A stretch of 64,000 bases of DNA from Streptococcus mitis SK564 (GCF_000148525.1 NZ_AEDU01000015.1:24436-88435), one strand, 5' to 3'. Counted from the first letter of the stretch, positions 48,175 through 58,438 are shown. Made by a program: numbers and translations. The notes: generated by a model not told the origin, from the sequence alone.

Positions 48175-48339
48175 ATGAAGAGAAAAATACTTATCATTTT
48201 CATCTTGTATCTGATTATGTCCATCTTTCTTTATCCGCTTAGGGAGAGTATTTGGTATCAGTTATTTTATACCATAGCCTATATGATTGCGGTTGTGATC
48301 TATGTTGCTTTAACTAAAAAGAAAGGAGCAAATAAATGA
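48175..48339 (+). CDS. 54-residue membrane peptide in the blp immunity cluster
   Basis: 54 aa, starting MKRKILIIFILYLIMS, two hydrophobic segments and a Lys-rich tail. AGGAGG lies 8 bases before the ATG. Its stop overlaps the next start (ATGA). It lacks a double-glycine leader, so it is not a bacteriocin precursor. Family unknown. Confidence 0.7.
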   Translation: MKRKILIIFILYLIMSIFLYPLRESIWYQLFYTIAYMIAVVIYVALTKKKGANK

Positions 48340-48740
48340 AAACTTTTCTTGCTAAAAAACGGAACATCTTTCTTGCGAGATTGTTCCTAGGTCAGTTGCC
48401 CTTACTTGTCTCTACTTATCTATTTCTATCTCGTCAGTTTTTAAATTTTTCTTTAATTTTCCAATTTCTTTTAGTGGTTATTAACTTAGCTTCCATTTTG
48501 GTCACTGTTTACCTCACTAGGGAGATGAGGATAAGAGAGTTTGAAGACGATGATTTGGTTAGTCCTAGAACCAATCAACTCATGTACATCGGCTTGACAG
48601 GTTTTATGTCTATTATATGTTTGTATAGAGGTATCACAGCAGGAGAATTCTATCAACAATTAATTGCCTATATTGGCGCTATTCTCTGCTTGCTTATCAT
48701 GCTTCTGCTCATTTGGGGCTTGAAGTATTATAAAAAGTAG
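48336..48740 (+). CDS. Membrane protein of the blp immunity cluster
   Basis: 134 aa with four hydrophobic segments and a charged loop in the middle (MRIREFEDDD). It resembles the small multi-span proteins (BlpX class) found in pneumococcal blp immunity regions, but I cannot assign a symbol. Translationally coupled to the preceding peptide. Confidence 0.65.
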   Translation: MKTFLAKKRNIFLARLFLGQLPLLVSTYLFLSRQFLNFSLIFQFLLVVINLASILVTVYLTREMRIREFEDDDLVSPRTNQLMYIGLTGFMSIICLYRGITAGEFYQQLIAYIGAILCLLIMLLLIWGLKYYKK

Positions 48741-48822
48741 CTTCCTTTCCTCTTTTATCAGGGTATTTGAGTAGAAAGCTCTATTAAAAAGTTCGTGAAA
48801 TAAATGAATGGAGGTATTTAAT

Positions 48823-49206
48823 ATGAAATACAGATTATTTCTTGTTATTTTCTTGAGTAGTATGTTGAATATTCTTTTAGGGACATTTTTACAAATCTCT
48901 AATGTATCGATTGGGTGGCTTGTTCTCTACAGTGGATTGTTTGAAGCAGGCGTTTTCCTTCTTGCTAATAAAGGGGTGGCGGTAAAAATCAAGGAAGTAG
49001 ATATTCGAAATCGCTTTAAATTTATTTTTGAAAAAACCTTATGGTTTCAAATTCTTTTGCTCATCTTTTTGATGGTCAAACTTTATCTTGGTTTGGATGC
49101 GAGGTTGATTTTATTCTATGGACATATTTTCATTGTCTTTAATGCCTTAATGTATCTATTATCTAGTAGTCAGGTTAGCCTTAAAAAGAACAAGCTGTCT
49201 TCTTAA
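48823..49206 (+). CDS. Membrane protein of the blp immunity cluster
   Basis: 127 aa with about four transmembrane segments. I start at ATG 48823 behind GGAGG; the in-frame ATG at 48808 has no ribosome site. No family recognised. Confidence 0.6.
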   Translation: MKYRLFLVIFLSSMLNILLGTFLQISNVSIGWLVLYSGLFEAGVFLLANKGVAVKIKEVDIRNRFKFIFEKTLWFQILLLIFLMVKLYLGLDARLILFYGHIFIVFNALMYLLSSSQVSLKKNKLSS

Positions 49207-49269
49207 TCTTGCAGTAATAGAGCCTGACAAGGTGAGCCATCCTGCCTTGTAGATAGTAGGAGGAGTTAT

Positions 49270-49959
49270 ATGAAAAGACACTCTATTCTTTTCAAAACGA
49301 GTGCAATTCTTTCTTATTTGTTCCTGTTTTTCGGATTGTTTTGGACAACCAAATTTTGGAGCAATTATTGGGAGTTCTCGTCTTGGGTAGGAAATCTTAT
49401 CTGGATTCGAAACATCATCAGCCTTCTCTTTATCTGCTTGATGTTTTGGATTTTGGTCAGGTCGGGCCATGCTTATCTCTTTCGTATCCCTAGGAAAAAG
49501 TGGTTGAGCTATTCTGTTCTGACGGTGTTAGCCGCTGTTGTGTTGATATGCTTTAACTATCTGACAGCTAAACACGTTCAGGGAACCAATGAAGGGTGGA
49601 ATTTGTTTATTGCCTATAGTGAGACAAATTTTGCGGAGTTTGGTGTTTACCTAACCTTAATCGTGCTAGGACCTCTGATGGAAGAATTGGTATGTAGGGG
49701 ATTGCTTCAACATGCCTTCTTTAAGAATTCGAGGTGGGGGCTGGATCTTCTCTTTCCGTCATTCTTATTTGCCTTGCCCCACTTTTCTAGCTTGCCAAGT
49801 CTCGCAGATATTTTTGTCTATACGGCAGTGGGCTGTCTATTTGCCTGTCTAACGCGTTATACGAAGAGTATCTATCCTTCTTATTCGATTCATATTGTTA
49901 ATAATATCATTGCAAACTTACCATTTTTGCTTACTTTTCTACATAGGGTCTTAGGGTAA
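49270..49959 (+). CDS. blpY: CPBP (Abi) intramembrane protease family protein, BlpY-like
   Basis: 229 aa, about six to seven membrane segments. The CPBP motif 1 is EELVCRGLLQ (EExxxR) and motif 2 is FALPHFSS. Members in bacteriocin loci act in self-immunity. Position just before the blpZ-like gene supports BlpY. Confidence 0.8.
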   Translation: MKRHSILFKTSAILSYLFLFFGLFWTTKFWSNYWEFSSWVGNLIWIRNIISLLFICLMFWILVRSGHAYLFRIPRKKWLSYSVLTVLAAVVLICFNYLTAKHVQGTNEGWNLFIAYSETNFAEFGVYLTLIVLGPLMEELVCRGLLQHAFFKNSRWGLDLLFPSFLFALPHFSSLPSLADIFVYTAVGCLFACLTRYTKSIYPSYSIHIVNNIIANLPFLLTFLHRVLG

Positions 49960-50000
49960 AAAAACCAAAGGCTTGCTTTTAAGCCATAGAGGAGGTCATC

Positions 50001-50249
50001 ATGTATAAACACTTATTTTTCCTAGATTCCAAAACCTTAGACTGGTTGACGCCTTATATTCTGGTCTTGGCTTCTGACACCATTGCATTTAATGTTTTTG
50101 TGCTAACCTTTGTATCTGTTGTGATCTTTTATTTTCTGAATCCCATGCTATCTTTAATGGATATCTTCTTAGGGGGTGGTTATGTGGTCGGATTTTGGTT
50201 ACTCAAATGGTTTGTTTTGGAAAGGTTAGAGCGGAAGGATGATGTGTAG
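50001..50249 (+). CDS. blpZ: BlpZ-like membrane protein
   Basis: 82 aa with two to three hydrophobic segments and a charged C-terminal end. It matches the BlpZ sequence as I remember it. Ribosome site GAGGAGG. Function in the immunity region is unknown. Confidence 0.75.
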   Translation: MYKHLFFLDSKTLDWLTPYILVLASDTIAFNVFVLTFVSVVIFYFLNPMLSLMDIFLGGGYVVGFWLLKWFVLERLERKDDV

Positions 50250-50279
50250 GGAGGTTTGTTTCTTGAGGAGGATAATTTT

Positions 50280-50891
50280 ATGGAGTTCTTTGATAAATTT
50301 CATGCCTTTTGTTTTGGATTTTTAGTATTACTAATCGTCATTACAGTTCCTTATACGATTAACCACGGGGATTTTTTTCAAAATGAATCTGCATTGATTA
50401 TTGTAAGTTTTCTAGTAACCTCGCTAAGTGTTGCTTATGCTAGAAAGTTTGAAATGATTTCTTTTGGGATGTTAAGCAAGAAAGAACTTTTGCTGTTCAT
50501 TGTAATCTTTCTTCTAAGTGTACTTGAGACGTTGGTTTATATTCATTTCTTCGCTGTTTCTTCTGGCGCAGGAGTTCAACACTTGTCGGAAGTTAGCAGA
50601 GGAATTTCTCTGTCTTTGATTTTGACTACCTCAGTTTTTGGACCAATCCAGGAGGAACTCATTTTCAGAGGACTTCTTCAAGGTGCGGTTTTTGACAATT
50701 CTTGGTTAGGGCTTGTGCTCACTTCCTCTCTCTTTTCTTTCATGCATGGACCTTCTAATGTCCCTTCGTTTATTTTTTATCTACTTGGGGGCTTGTTACT
50801 GGGCTTTGCTTATAAAAAGAGCCAAAACCTATGGGTTTCTACTCTAGTTCACATGTTTTACAATGCTTGGCCACTCTTATATTATTTATAA
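50280..50891 (+). CDS. pncP: CPBP (Abi) intramembrane protease family protein, PncP-like
   Basis: 203 aa. Motif EELIFRGLLQ (EExxxR) and FSFMHGPSN are the CPBP signatures. The chosen ATG follows GAGGAGGAT; a TTG start at 50256 is possible but poorer. Last gene of the locus, followed by a strong terminator. Confidence 0.78.
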   Translation: MEFFDKFHAFCFGFLVLLIVITVPYTINHGDFFQNESALIIVSFLVTSLSVAYARKFEMISFGMLSKKELLLFIVIFLLSVLETLVYIHFFAVSSGAGVQHLSEVSRGISLSLILTTSVFGPIQEELIFRGLLQGAVFDNSWLGLVLTSSLFSFMHGPSNVPSFIFYLLGGLLLGFAYKKSQNLWVSTLVHMFYNAWPLLYYL

Positions 50892-50899
50892 AAATCATG

Positions 50900-50933
50900 A
50901 AAGGTAAGCAGAAGACGGTGCTTACCTTTTTCT
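50900..50933 (+). terminator. Terminator of the blp immunity cluster
   Basis: AAAGGTAAGC pairs with GCTTACCTTT, then TTTCTTT. Confidence 0.88.
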
Positions 50934-50995
50934 TTCTATAAATTATAACCCAAACCACCCCATAGGCTTTTCTTTGAGAATCGGGTGTGGACCGG

Positions 50996-51024
50996 TTGAC
51001 GAATAGGGCAAAAACTAGTAGAAT
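50996..51024 (+). promoter_or_regulatory. Promoter of ccrZ-trmB
   Basis: TTGACG, 17 bp, TAGAAT. Confidence 0.78.
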
Positions 51025-51053
51025 AGTAAGGAAACTTTATACGGAGGAAAGAA

Positions 51054-51848
51054 ATGGATTTGGGTGATAATGAGCTAACACTGACTCCCATACCTGGGAA
51101 AAGTGGTAAGGCTTATATGGGTAGCTATCCTGACGGGAAGCGCATCTTTGTAAAAATGAACACCTCTCCAATCCTACCTGGTCTAGCTAGAGAACAAATT
51201 GCTCCACAATTATTATGGAGCCGCCGTTTGGCAGATGGGCGTGATATGTGTGCTCAAGAATGGTTGACAGGCAAGATATTGACCCCCTATGATATGAATC
51301 GTAAACAAATCGTCAATATTTTAACCCGCCTACATCGCTCACGTCCTTTGATGACGCAGTTGAGTCGTTTGGGCTATGCCATGGAAACACCTGTAGATTT
51401 ACTGCAGTCTTGGCAGGAAACGGCTCCAGATGCTTTGCGTAAAAATCATTTTATCAGTGAAGTGATGGCTGATTTACGTCAGACTATTCCAGGATTTAGA
51501 GAGGACTATGCGACCATTGTCCATGGAGATGTACGACATAGTAATTGGATTGAGACAGATAGTGGCTTGATTTATTTGGTGGATTGGGATTCGGTTCGCT
51601 TGACCGACCGCATGTTTGATGTGGCCCATATGCTCTGCCATTATATTCCAGAACATCAGTGGAAGGAATGGTTGACCTACTACGGTTACAAGTACAATCA
51701 AACGGTATTAAATAAATTGTATTGGTACGGTCAATTGTCTTATTTGAGCCAGATTTCCAAGTATTATATGAACCAAGATTTAGAAAATGTCAATCGGGAG
51801 ATTCATGGCTTGCGTCACTTCCGAGACAAGTATGGAAAGAGAAGATGA
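51054..51848 (+). CDS. ccrZ: Cell cycle regulator CcrZ (kinase-like fold)
   Basis: 264 aa, aminoglycoside phosphotransferase/choline kinase fold. The catalytic-loop motif [10 protein letters not shown] and the metal motif YLVDWDSV are intact. In pneumococcus this gene, next to trmB, coordinates division with DnaA-driven replication. It overlaps trmB by 4 bases. Confidence 0.88.
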   Translation: MDLGDNELTLTPIPGKSGKAYMGSYPDGKRIFVKMNTSPILPGLAREQIAPQLLWSRRLADGRDMCAQEWLTGKILTPYDMNRKQIVNILTRLHRSRPLMTQLSRLGYAMETPVDLLQSWQETAPDALRKNHFISEVMADLRQTIPGFREDYATIVHGDVRHSNWIETDSGLIYLVDWDSVRLTDRMFDVAHMLCHYIPEHQWKEWLTYYGYKYNQTVLNKLYWYGQLSYLSQISKYYMNQDLENVNREIHGLRHFRDKYGKRR

Positions 51849-52480
51849 GAGTTAGAAATCGTAAAGGGGCGACAGAATTACTAGAGGCAAATCCCCAGTA
51901 TGTGGTCCTCAATCCCTTGGAAGCCAAGGGGAAATGGCGGAACTTGTTCGGAAACGACAATCCCATTCATGTGGAAGTTGGAAGTGGAAAGGGTGCCTTT
52001 GTTTCAGGTATGGCTAAGCAAAACCCTGACATCAACTATATCGGGATTGATATTCAAAAGTCTGTTTTGAGCTACGCTTTGGACAAGGTGCTTGAAGTTG
52101 GAGTGCCTAACATCAAGCTCTTGTGGGTAGATGGTTCTGACTTGACCGACTACTTTGAAGATGGTGAGATTGATCGCTTGTATCTGAACTTTTCAGATCC
52201 ATGGCCGAAAAAACGCCATGAAAAGCGTCGTTTGACCTACAAGACCTTCTTGGATACCTTCAAACGTATCTTGCCTGAAAATGGAGAAATTCATTTCAAG
52301 ACGGATAACCGTGGCTTGTTTGAGTACAGTTTAGTGAGCTTTTCTCAGTATGGCATGAAGCTCAACGGTGTCTGGCTAGATTTGCATGCCAGTGATTTTG
52401 AAGGCAATGTCATGACAGAATACGAGCAAAAATTCTCCAACAAGGGACAAGTTATCTACCGTGTTGAGGCAGAATTTTAA
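51845..52480 (+). CDS. trmB: tRNA (guanine-N7)-methyltransferase
   Basis: 211 aa SAM-dependent enzyme that methylates G46. The SAM motif is VEVGSGKG, and the catalytic [10 protein letters not shown] follows. I start at ATG 51845, overlapping ccrZ; an in-frame extension from 51722 lies inside ccrZ without a ribosome site. Confidence 0.96.
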   Translation: MRVRNRKGATELLEANPQYVVLNPLEAKGKWRNLFGNDNPIHVEVGSGKGAFVSGMAKQNPDINYIGIDIQKSVLSYALDKVLEVGVPNIKLLWVDGSDLTDYFEDGEIDRLYLNFSDPWPKKRHEKRRLTYKTFLDTFKRILPENGEIHFKTDNRGLFEYSLVSFSQYGMKLNGVWLDLHASDFEGNVMTEYEQKFSNKGQVIYRVEAEF

Positions 52481-52517
52481 GAAATAGCCTGAAATCAGGC
52501 TGTATAAGTGCTTTTGC

Positions 52518-52546
52518 TTTACATAAGTTGGCAAATGTGCTACACT
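52518..52546 (+). promoter_or_regulatory. Promoter of the rimP-nusA-infB operon
   Basis: TTTACA, 17 bp, TGC-TACACT (extended -10). Confidence 0.8.
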
Positions 52547-52567
52547 AATAGTAAGAATATGAAAAGT

Positions 52568-52591
52568 GAGGCGGGGAAATATCTTCGCCTC
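52568..52591 (+). other. Hairpin just before the rimP ribosome site
   Basis: GAGGCG and CGCCTC enclose a 12-base loop. It lies 10 bases upstream of AGGAGG, where it could affect translation of rimP. Confidence 0.5.
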
Positions 52592-52605
52592 TTGCTTATG
52601 AGGAG

Positions 52606-53085
52606 GTGGACGCAATCGCAACAATCGTAGAATTAGTCAGAGAAGTTGTAGAACCTGTCATAGAAGCTCCTTTCGAACTCGTGGATATCGAGTATGGAAA
52701 GATTGGCAGTGACATGATTCTCAGTATTTTTGTAGATAAACCTGAAGGAATTACCTTGAACGATACGGCGGACTTGACAGAAATGATCAGTCCTGTCCTA
52801 GACACCATCAAGCCAGATCCCTTCCCAGAACAATATTTCCTAGAAATCACCAGTCCAGGCTTGGAACGTCCTTTGAAAACCAAGGATGCCGTCGCTGGAG
52901 CGGTTGGGAAATACATCCATGTCGGGCTCTACCAAGCCATCGATAAGCAAAAGGTCTTTGAAGGAACCTTGCTGGCCTTTGAAGAGGATGAGTTGACTAT
53001 GGAATATATGGACAAGACGCGTAAGAAAACCGTCCAAATTCCATATAGTTTAGTATCAAAAGCACGTTTAGCAGTTAAATTATAG
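52606..53085 (+). CDS. rimP: Ribosome maturation factor RimP
   Basis: 159 aa, needed for 30S subunit maturation. N-terminal alpha/beta domain then a C-terminal SH3-like domain. The start is odd: the first in-frame start codon, GTG 52606, shares its first base with the end of AGGAGG (52601-52606). The next well spaced position, 8 bases on, is an ATC (Ile) codon at 52615. An ATG at 52598 is out of frame and stops after ten codons. Real initiation could be at ATC 52615. Confidence 0.9.
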
Positions 53086-53128
53086 AAAAAGAAAGGATAG
53101 CTTTTGAGGATTCAAAAGTGAAGAAAAC

Positions 53129-54265
53129 ATGAGTAAAGAAATGCTAGAGGCCTTCCGCATTTTGGAAGAAGACAAGGGAATCAAAAAAGAAGATATCATC
53201 GACGCAGTAGTAGAGTCGCTTCGTTCCGCTTATCGCAGACGCTATGGTCAATCAGACAGCGTAGCTATTGACTTCAACGAAAAAACAGGTGATTTTACCG
53301 TTTATACTGTCCGTGAAGTTGTTGATGAAGTATTTGATAGCCGTTTGGAAATCAGCTTGAAAGATGCTCTTGCCATTAATTCAGCCTATGAACTTGGTGA
53401 TAAAATCAAGTTTGAAGAAGCACCTGCTGAGTTTGGTCGTGTAGCAGCTCAATCTGCCAAACAAACCATCATGGAAAAAATGCGCAAGCAAACACGTGCC
53501 ATCACTTACAATACTTACAAAGAACATGAGCAAGAAATCATGTCAGGTACAGTGGAGCGCTTCGACAACCGCTTCATCTATGTCAACCTTGGTAGCATTG
53601 AAGCCCAATTGTCAAAACAAGACCAAATTCCTGGAGAAGTTTTTGCTTCCCATGATCGTATTGAAGTCTATGTTTACAAGGTTGAAGACAACCCTCGTGG
53701 TGTCAACGTCTTTGTTAGCCGTAGCCATCCAGAAATGATCAAACGCTTGATGGAGCAAGAAATCCCAGAAGTTTATGATGGAACTGTTGAAATCATGAGC
53801 GTGGCTCGTGAAGCTGGTGACCGTACGAAGGTTGCCGTTCGTAGCCACAATCCAAACGTGGACGCTATCGGTACAATCGTTGGACGTGGTGGTGCTAATA
53901 TCAAGAAGATTACTAGCAAATTCCACCCAGCTCGTTACGATGCTAAAAATGATCGTATGGTACCAATCGAAGAAAACATCGATGTTATCGAGTGGGTAGC
54001 AGATCCAGCTGAATTTATCTACAATGCCATCGCGCCTGCTGAAGTTGACCAAGTTATCTTTGATGAAAACGACAGCAAACGTGCCTTGGTGGTTGTTCCA
54101 GATAACAAGCTTTCTCTTGCCATTGGTCGTCGTGGGCAAAACGTTCGCTTGGCGGCTCACTTGACTGGTTACCGTATCGATATCAAGTCTGCTAGCGAAT
54201 TTGAAGCCATGGAAGAAGCTGGTTCGGTAGATTTGGAAGCAGAAAACGATACTGTAGAAGAATAA
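53129..54265 (+). CDS. nusA: Transcription termination/antitermination factor NusA
   Basis: 378 aa. N-terminal RNA polymerase-binding domain (about 1-125), S1 (about 130-200), KH1 and KH2 (GGANIK and GRRGQNVR motifs), and an acidic tail. Like other Gram-positive NusA proteins it lacks the C-terminal acidic repeats of E. coli. Confidence 0.97.
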   Translation: MSKEMLEAFRILEEDKGIKKEDIIDAVVESLRSAYRRRYGQSDSVAIDFNEKTGDFTVYTVREVVDEVFDSRLEISLKDALAINSAYELGDKIKFEEAPAEFGRVAAQSAKQTIMEKMRKQTRAITYNTYKEHEQEIMSGTVERFDNRFIYVNLGSIEAQLSKQDQIPGEVFASHDRIEVYVYKVEDNPRGVNVFVSRSHPEMIKRLMEQEIPEVYDGTVEIMSVAREAGDRTKVAVRSHNPNVDAIGTIVGRGGANIKKITSKFHPARYDAKNDRMVPIEENIDVIEWVADPAEFIYNAIAPAEVDQVIFDENDSKRALVVVPDNKLSLAIGRRGQNVRLAAHLTGYRIDIKSASEFEAMEEAGSVDLEAENDTVEE

Positions 54266-54286
54266 AAGCTGCTAGAGGAGGGAAAG

Positions 54287-54580
54287 ATGAAAACGAGAAA
54301 AATCCCTTTGCGCAAGTCTGTTGTGTCCAACGAAGTGATTGATAAGCGTGATTTGCTCCGCATTGTCAAGAACAAGGAAGGACAAGTCTTTATCGATCCG
54401 ACAGGCAAGGCTAATGGTCGCGGCGCTTATATCAAGCTAGACAATGCAGAAGCCCTAGAGGCGAAAAAGAAGAAGGTCTTTAACCGCAGCTTTAGCATGG
54501 AAGTGGAAGAAAGCTTTTATGATGAGTTGATCGCTTATGTGGATCACAAAGTGAAAAGAAGAGAGTTAGGACTTGAATAA
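54287..54580 (+). CDS. ylxR: YlxR family protein
   Basis: 97 aa, basic (DUF448). Family motif near GRGAYI. Nucleoid- or RNase P-related roles have been proposed in the family. It overlaps the next gene by 8 bases. Confidence 0.93.
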   Translation: MKTRKIPLRKSVVSNEVIDKRDLLRIVKNKEGQVFIDPTGKANGRGAYIKLDNAEALEAKKKKVFNRSFSMEVEESFYDELIAYVDHKVKRRELGLE

Positions 54581-54872
54581 GCAAAAGATAAGCAATCTCT
54601 TGGGACTGGCTCAGCGAGCAGGCAGGATCATATCGGGTGAGGAATTGGTCGTCAAGGCCATTCAAGACGGAAAGGCCAAGTTGGTCTTTCTAGCCCATGA
54701 TGCTGGACCCAATCTGACCAAGAAGATTCAAGATAAAGGTCATTATTATCAAGTAGAAATTGTAACCGTGTTTTCAACACTGGAATTAAGCATAGCAGTC
54801 GGGAAATCGAGAAAGGTTTTGGCTGTGACAGATGCTGGATTTACAAAGAAAATGAGGTCTCTTATGGAATAG
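54573..54872 (+). CDS. ylxQ: L7Ae-family ribosome-associated protein YlxQ
   Basis: 99 aa, L7Ae/L30e RNA-binding fold, with [15 protein letters not shown] near the N-terminus. It begins with TTG inside the end of ylxR, with TTAGGA just upstream. Confidence 0.92.
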   Translation: MNKQKISNLLGLAQRAGRIISGEELVVKAIQDGKAKLVFLAHDAGPNLTKKIQDKGHYYQVEIVTVFSTLELSIAVGKSRKVLAVTDAGFTKKMRSLME

Positions 54873-54888
54873 AAGAGGAGGACATGAT

Positions 54889-57690
54889 TTGTCTAAGAAA
54901 AGATTGTACGAAATCGCAAAAGAACTTGGAAAAGAAAGTAAAGAAGTTGTAGCGCGTGCAAAAGAGTTGGGCTTGGATGTGAAAAGCCACTCATCAAGTG
55001 TGGAAGAAGCTGTCGCTGCAAAAATCGCTGCCAGCTTTAAGTCTGCAGCTGCTCCGAAAGTAGAAGCAAAACCTGCAGAACAAAAATCAAGTGCAGAACA
55101 GAAAGCCGAAAAATCTGAGCCAGCTAAATCAGCTGTAGCTAAGGAAGAGGCAAAACCGGCTGAGTCAGTCGTTCCTAAAACAGAAAAAGTAGCAGCTAAA
55201 CCGCAAAGCCGTAATTTCAAGGCTGAGCGTGAAGCTCGTGCCAAAGAGCAGGCAGAACGACGCAAGCAAAATAAGGGCAATAACCGTGACCAACAACAAA
55301 ACGGAAACCGTCAGAAAAACGACGGCCGTAATGGTGGAAAACAAGGTCAAGGAAACCGCGACAATCGTCGCTTTAATGACCAAGCTAAGAAACAGCAAGG
55401 TCAGCAAACTCGTGGAAACGAGCGCCGTCAACAAGAGGACAAACGTCCAAATCAAGCGGCTCCACGCATTGACTTTAAAGCCCGTGCGGCAGCCCTAAAA
55501 GCAGAGCAAAATGCAGAGTACGCTCGTTCAAGTGAGGAACGTTTCAAGCAGACTCAGGCTGCCAAAGAAGCCTTGGCCCAAGCAAACAAACGCAAGGAAC
55601 CAGAGGAAATCTTTGAAGAAGTGGCTAAGTTAGCTGAACAAGCGCAACAAGCACAGCAAGCTCAAGCAGTGGTTGAAGTCGTCCCTGAGAAAACAGAACC
55701 TGCAGTGGATACACGTCGTAAAAAACAAGCTCGACCAGACAAAAATCGTGACGATTATGATCATGAAGAAGATGGTCCTAGAAAACAACAAAAGAATCGA
55801 AGTAGTCAAAATCAAGTGAGAAATCAAAAGAATAGTAACTGGAATAACAACAAAAAGAACAAAAAAGGCAATAACAAGAACAACCGTAATCAGACTCCAA
55901 AACCTGTTACAGAGCGTAAATTCCATGAATTGCCAACAGAATTTGAGTATACAGATGGTATGACCGTTGCGGAAATCGCAAAACGTATCAAACGTGAACC
56001 AGCTGAAATCGTTAAGAAACTCTTTATGATGGGTGTCATGGCCACACAGAACCAATCCTTGGATGGAGAAACCATCGAACTCCTCATGGTAGATTATGGT
56101 ATCGAAGCTAAACAAAAGGTTGAAGTGGATAATGCCGACATCGAACGTTTCTTTGTCGAAGATGGTTATCTCAATGAAGATGAATTGGTAGAGCGTCCAC
56201 CAGTTGTAACTATCATGGGACACGTTGACCACGGTAAAACAACACTCCTAGATACCCTTCGTAACTCTCGTGTTGCGACAGGTGAAGCGGGTGGTATCAC
56301 TCAGCATATCGGTGCCTACCAAATTGTTGAAAATGGCAAGAAGATTACCTTCCTTGATACACCAGGACACGCGGCCTTTACATCTATGCGTGCGCGTGGT
56401 GCTTCTGTTACCGATATTACTATCTTGGTCGTAGCGGCAGATGACGGGGTTATGCCTCAGACTATCGAAGCCATTAACCACTCAAAAGCGGCCAACGTTC
56501 CAATCATCGTAGCCATTAACAAGATTGATAAACCAGGTGCTAACCCAGAACGCGTTATCGGTGAATTGGCAGAGCATGGGGTTATGTCAACTGCTTGGGG
56601 TGGAGATTCTGAATTTGTTGAAATCTCAGCTAAATTCAACCAAAATATCGAAGAATTGTTGGAAACAGTCCTTCTTGTGGCTGAAATCCAAGAACTCAAG
56701 GCAGACCCAACAGTGCGCGCGATCGGTACAGTTATCGAAGCTCGCTTGGATAAAGGAAAAGGTGCGGTCGCAACCCTACTTGTTCAACAAGGTACCTTGA
56801 ATGTTCAAGACCCAATCGTTGTCGGAAATACCTTCGGTCGTGTCCGTGCTATGACCAACGACCTTGGTCGTCGTGTTAAGGTAGCAGGTCCATCAACACC
56901 AGTTTCAATCACAGGTTTGAACGAAGCGCCAATGGCAGGTGACCACTTTGCCGTTTACGAGGATGAAAAATCTGCGCGTGCAGCAGGTGAAGAGCGTGCC
57001 AAACGTGCTCTTATGAAACAACGTCAAGCTACCCAACGTGTCAGCCTTGAAAACCTCTTTGAAACCCTTAAAGCTGGTGAACTCAAGTCTGTTAACGTTA
57101 TCATCAAGGCCGATGTACAAGGTTCTGTTGAAGCCCTTTCTGCCTCACTTCAAAAGATTGACGTGGAAGGTGTCAAAGTGACCATCGTCCACTCAGCGGT
57201 CGGTGCGATCAACGAATCAGACGTGACTCTTGCCGAAGCTTCAAATGCCTTTATCGTTGGTTTCAACGTACGTCCTACACCACAAGCTCGTCAACAAGCA
57301 GAAGCTGACGATGTGGAAATCCGTCTCCACAGCATTATCTACAAGGTTATCGAAGAGATGGAAGAAGCCATGAAAGGGATGCTTGATCCAGAATTCGAAG
57401 AAAAAGTTATCGGTGAAGCAGTTATCCGTGAGACCTTCAAGGTGTCTAAAGTGGGAACTATCGGTGGATTCATGGTTATCAACGGTAAGGTTACCCGTGA
57501 CTCTAAAGTTCGTGTTATCCGTGATGGTGTCGTTATCTATGACGGCGAACTTGCTAGCTTGAAACACTACAAAGACGACGTGAAAGAAGTGACTAACGGC
57601 CGTGAAGGTGGTTTGATGATTGATGGTTACAATGATATCAAGACTGATGATGTGATTGAGGCCTACGTCATGGAAGAAATCAAGAGATAA
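54889..57690 (+). CDS. infB: Translation initiation factor IF-2
   Basis: 933 aa. IF2_N (about 1-55), a long low-complexity region rich in Lys, Gln, Asn and Arg (about 60-340), a second IF2_N (about 350-405), the G domain with GHVDHGKT (about 444-451), DTPGH and NKID, then domains II-IV. It begins with TTG, 6 bases after GAGGAGGA; the ATG at 54885 is out of frame. Confidence 0.97.
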   Translation: MSKKRLYEIAKELGKESKEVVARAKELGLDVKSHSSSVEEAVAAKIAASFKSAAAPKVEAKPAEQKSSAEQKAEKSEPAKSAVAKEEAKPAESVVPKTEKVAAKPQSRNFKAEREARAKEQAERRKQNKGNNRDQQQNGNRQKNDGRNGGKQGQGNRDNRRFNDQAKKQQGQQTRGNERRQQEDKRPNQAAPRIDFKARAAALKAEQNAEYARSSEERFKQTQAAKEALAQANKRKEPEEIFEEVAKLAEQAQQAQQAQAVVEVVPEKTEPAVDTRRKKQARPDKNRDDYDHEEDGPRKQQKNRSSQNQVRNQKNSNWNNNKKNKKGNNKNNRNQTPKPVTERKFHELPTEFEYTDGMTVAEIAKRIKREPAEIVKKLFMMGVMATQNQSLDGETIELLMVDYGIEAKQKVEVDNADIERFFVEDGYLNEDELVERPPVVTIMGHVDHGKTTLLDTLRNSRVATGEAGGITQHIGAYQIVENGKKITFLDTPGHAAFTSMRARGASVTDITILVVAADDGVMPQTIEAINHSKAANVPIIVAINKIDKPGANPERVIGELAEHGVMSTAWGGDSEFVEISAKFNQNIEELLETVLLVAEIQELKADPTVRAIGTVIEARLDKGKGAVATLLVQQGTLNVQDPIVVGNTFGRVRAMTNDLGRRVKVAGPSTPVSITGLNEAPMAGDHFAVYEDEKSARAAGEERAKRALMKQRQATQRVSLENLFETLKAGELKSVNVIIKADVQGSVEALSASLQKIDVEGVKVTIVHSAVGAINESDVTLAEASNAFIVGFNVRPTPQARQQAEADDVEIRLHSIIYKVIEEMEEAMKGMLDPEFEEKVIGEAVIRETFKVSKVGTIGGFMVINGKVTRDSKVRVIRDGVVIYDGELASLKHYKDDVKEVTNGREGGLMIDGYNDIKTDDVIEAYVMEEIKR

Positions 57691-57704
57691 GATTTTTGCT
57701 CCTT

Positions 57705-57820
57705 TCTTAGGTGGTGAGGGACGCAAGCAAACCGATGGTTTCATTGCTTATTTTTGAGCCTAGGGTCTCAAAAATCCCCTGTGATGGGACTGAAAAATCA
57801 GTTCCATCACTTTCACCACA
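57705..57820 (+). repeat. SPRITE-like structured repeat, copy 2
   Basis: GTGGTG ... TTATTTTTGAGCCTA, GTCTCAAAAATCCCCTG, a variable hairpin (GATGGGACTGA/TCAGTTCCATC) and TTTCACCAC. It matches the copy at 37804 (opposite strand) outside the variable stem. It fills the infB-rbfA gap. TTTCAAATTGAA(57838-57849) and TTTCAATTTGAA (57854-57865) further on form another small inverted repeat. Confidence 0.6.
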
Positions 57821-57940
57821 AGGAAAGAAGCGGATGATTTCAAATTGAACTTCGTTTCAATTTGAATTAAAAATCAAGAAGTTTAAAAATAGCTAGGTCT
57901 GCTGGCCTAGCTTTTGGTTCAAAGTAGAGAAAGGAATATC

Positions 57941-58291
57941 ATGGCAAATCATTTTCGTACGGACCGTGTGGGCATGGAAATCAAGCGTGAAGTCAATGAG
58001 ATTTTGCAAAAGAAAGTCCGTGATCCGCGTGTCCAAGGCGTGACCATCACAGATGTTCAGATGCTAGGTGACTTGTCTGTAGCCAAGGTTTACTACACCA
58101 TTTTGAGTAACCTTGCTTCGGATAACCAAAAAGCTCAAATCGGGCTTGAAAAAGCAACTGGTACCATCAAACGTGAACTTGGTCGCAATTTGAAATTGTA
58201 CAAAATCCCAGATTTGACCTTCGTCAAAGACGAGTCCATCGAGTATGGGAACAAGATTGACGAAATGCTACGCAATCTGGATAAGAACTAA
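57941..58291 (+). CDS. rbfA: Ribosome-binding factor A
   Basis: 116 aa KH-like cold-shock protein that helps mature the 16S 5' end. I start at ATG 57941 behind AAAGGAA. The length matches the family. Confidence 0.96.
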   Translation: MANHFRTDRVGMEIKREVNEILQKKVRDPRVQGVTITDVQMLGDLSVAKVYYTILSNLASDNQKAQIGLEKATGTIKRELGRNLKLYKIPDLTFVKDESIEYGNKIDEMLRNLDKN

Positions 58292-58292
58292 G

Positions 58293-58315
58293 AAGAGGGG
58301 TAACCCTCTTTTTTA
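58293..58315 (+). terminator. Terminator of the nusA-infB-rbfA operon
   Basis: AGAGGG-GTAA-CCCTCT, then TTTTTT. Confidence 0.88.
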
Positions 58316-58397
58316 GTGGGGAAATGACTACAAAGCATACTAGGGAATCTTTCTAGAGTTAAAGATTATTAAAAAGCTTTATAAAATTCAGATAGTG

Positions 58398-58406
58398 TGA
58401 TATTAT
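58398..58406 (+). promoter_or_regulatory. Extended -10 promoter of the EcsC-like cluster
   Basis: TGATATTAT, 32 bases before the ATG. Confidence 0.55.
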
Positions 58407-58438
58407 GAAAGAAAGATACAAGAAAAAGAGGTATTTAT

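Noticed and set aside
47982..48242. 86-codon open frame across a BOX
   Set aside because: The same BOX-encoded residues appear as in the 33228 frame, and it overlaps the better supported 54-aa gene at 48175.
45037..51053. blpC pheromone, blpAB exporter or bacteriocin precursor genes
   Set aside because: I looked on both strands for short frames with a double-glycine leader and for large ABC-type frames and found none in this interval.
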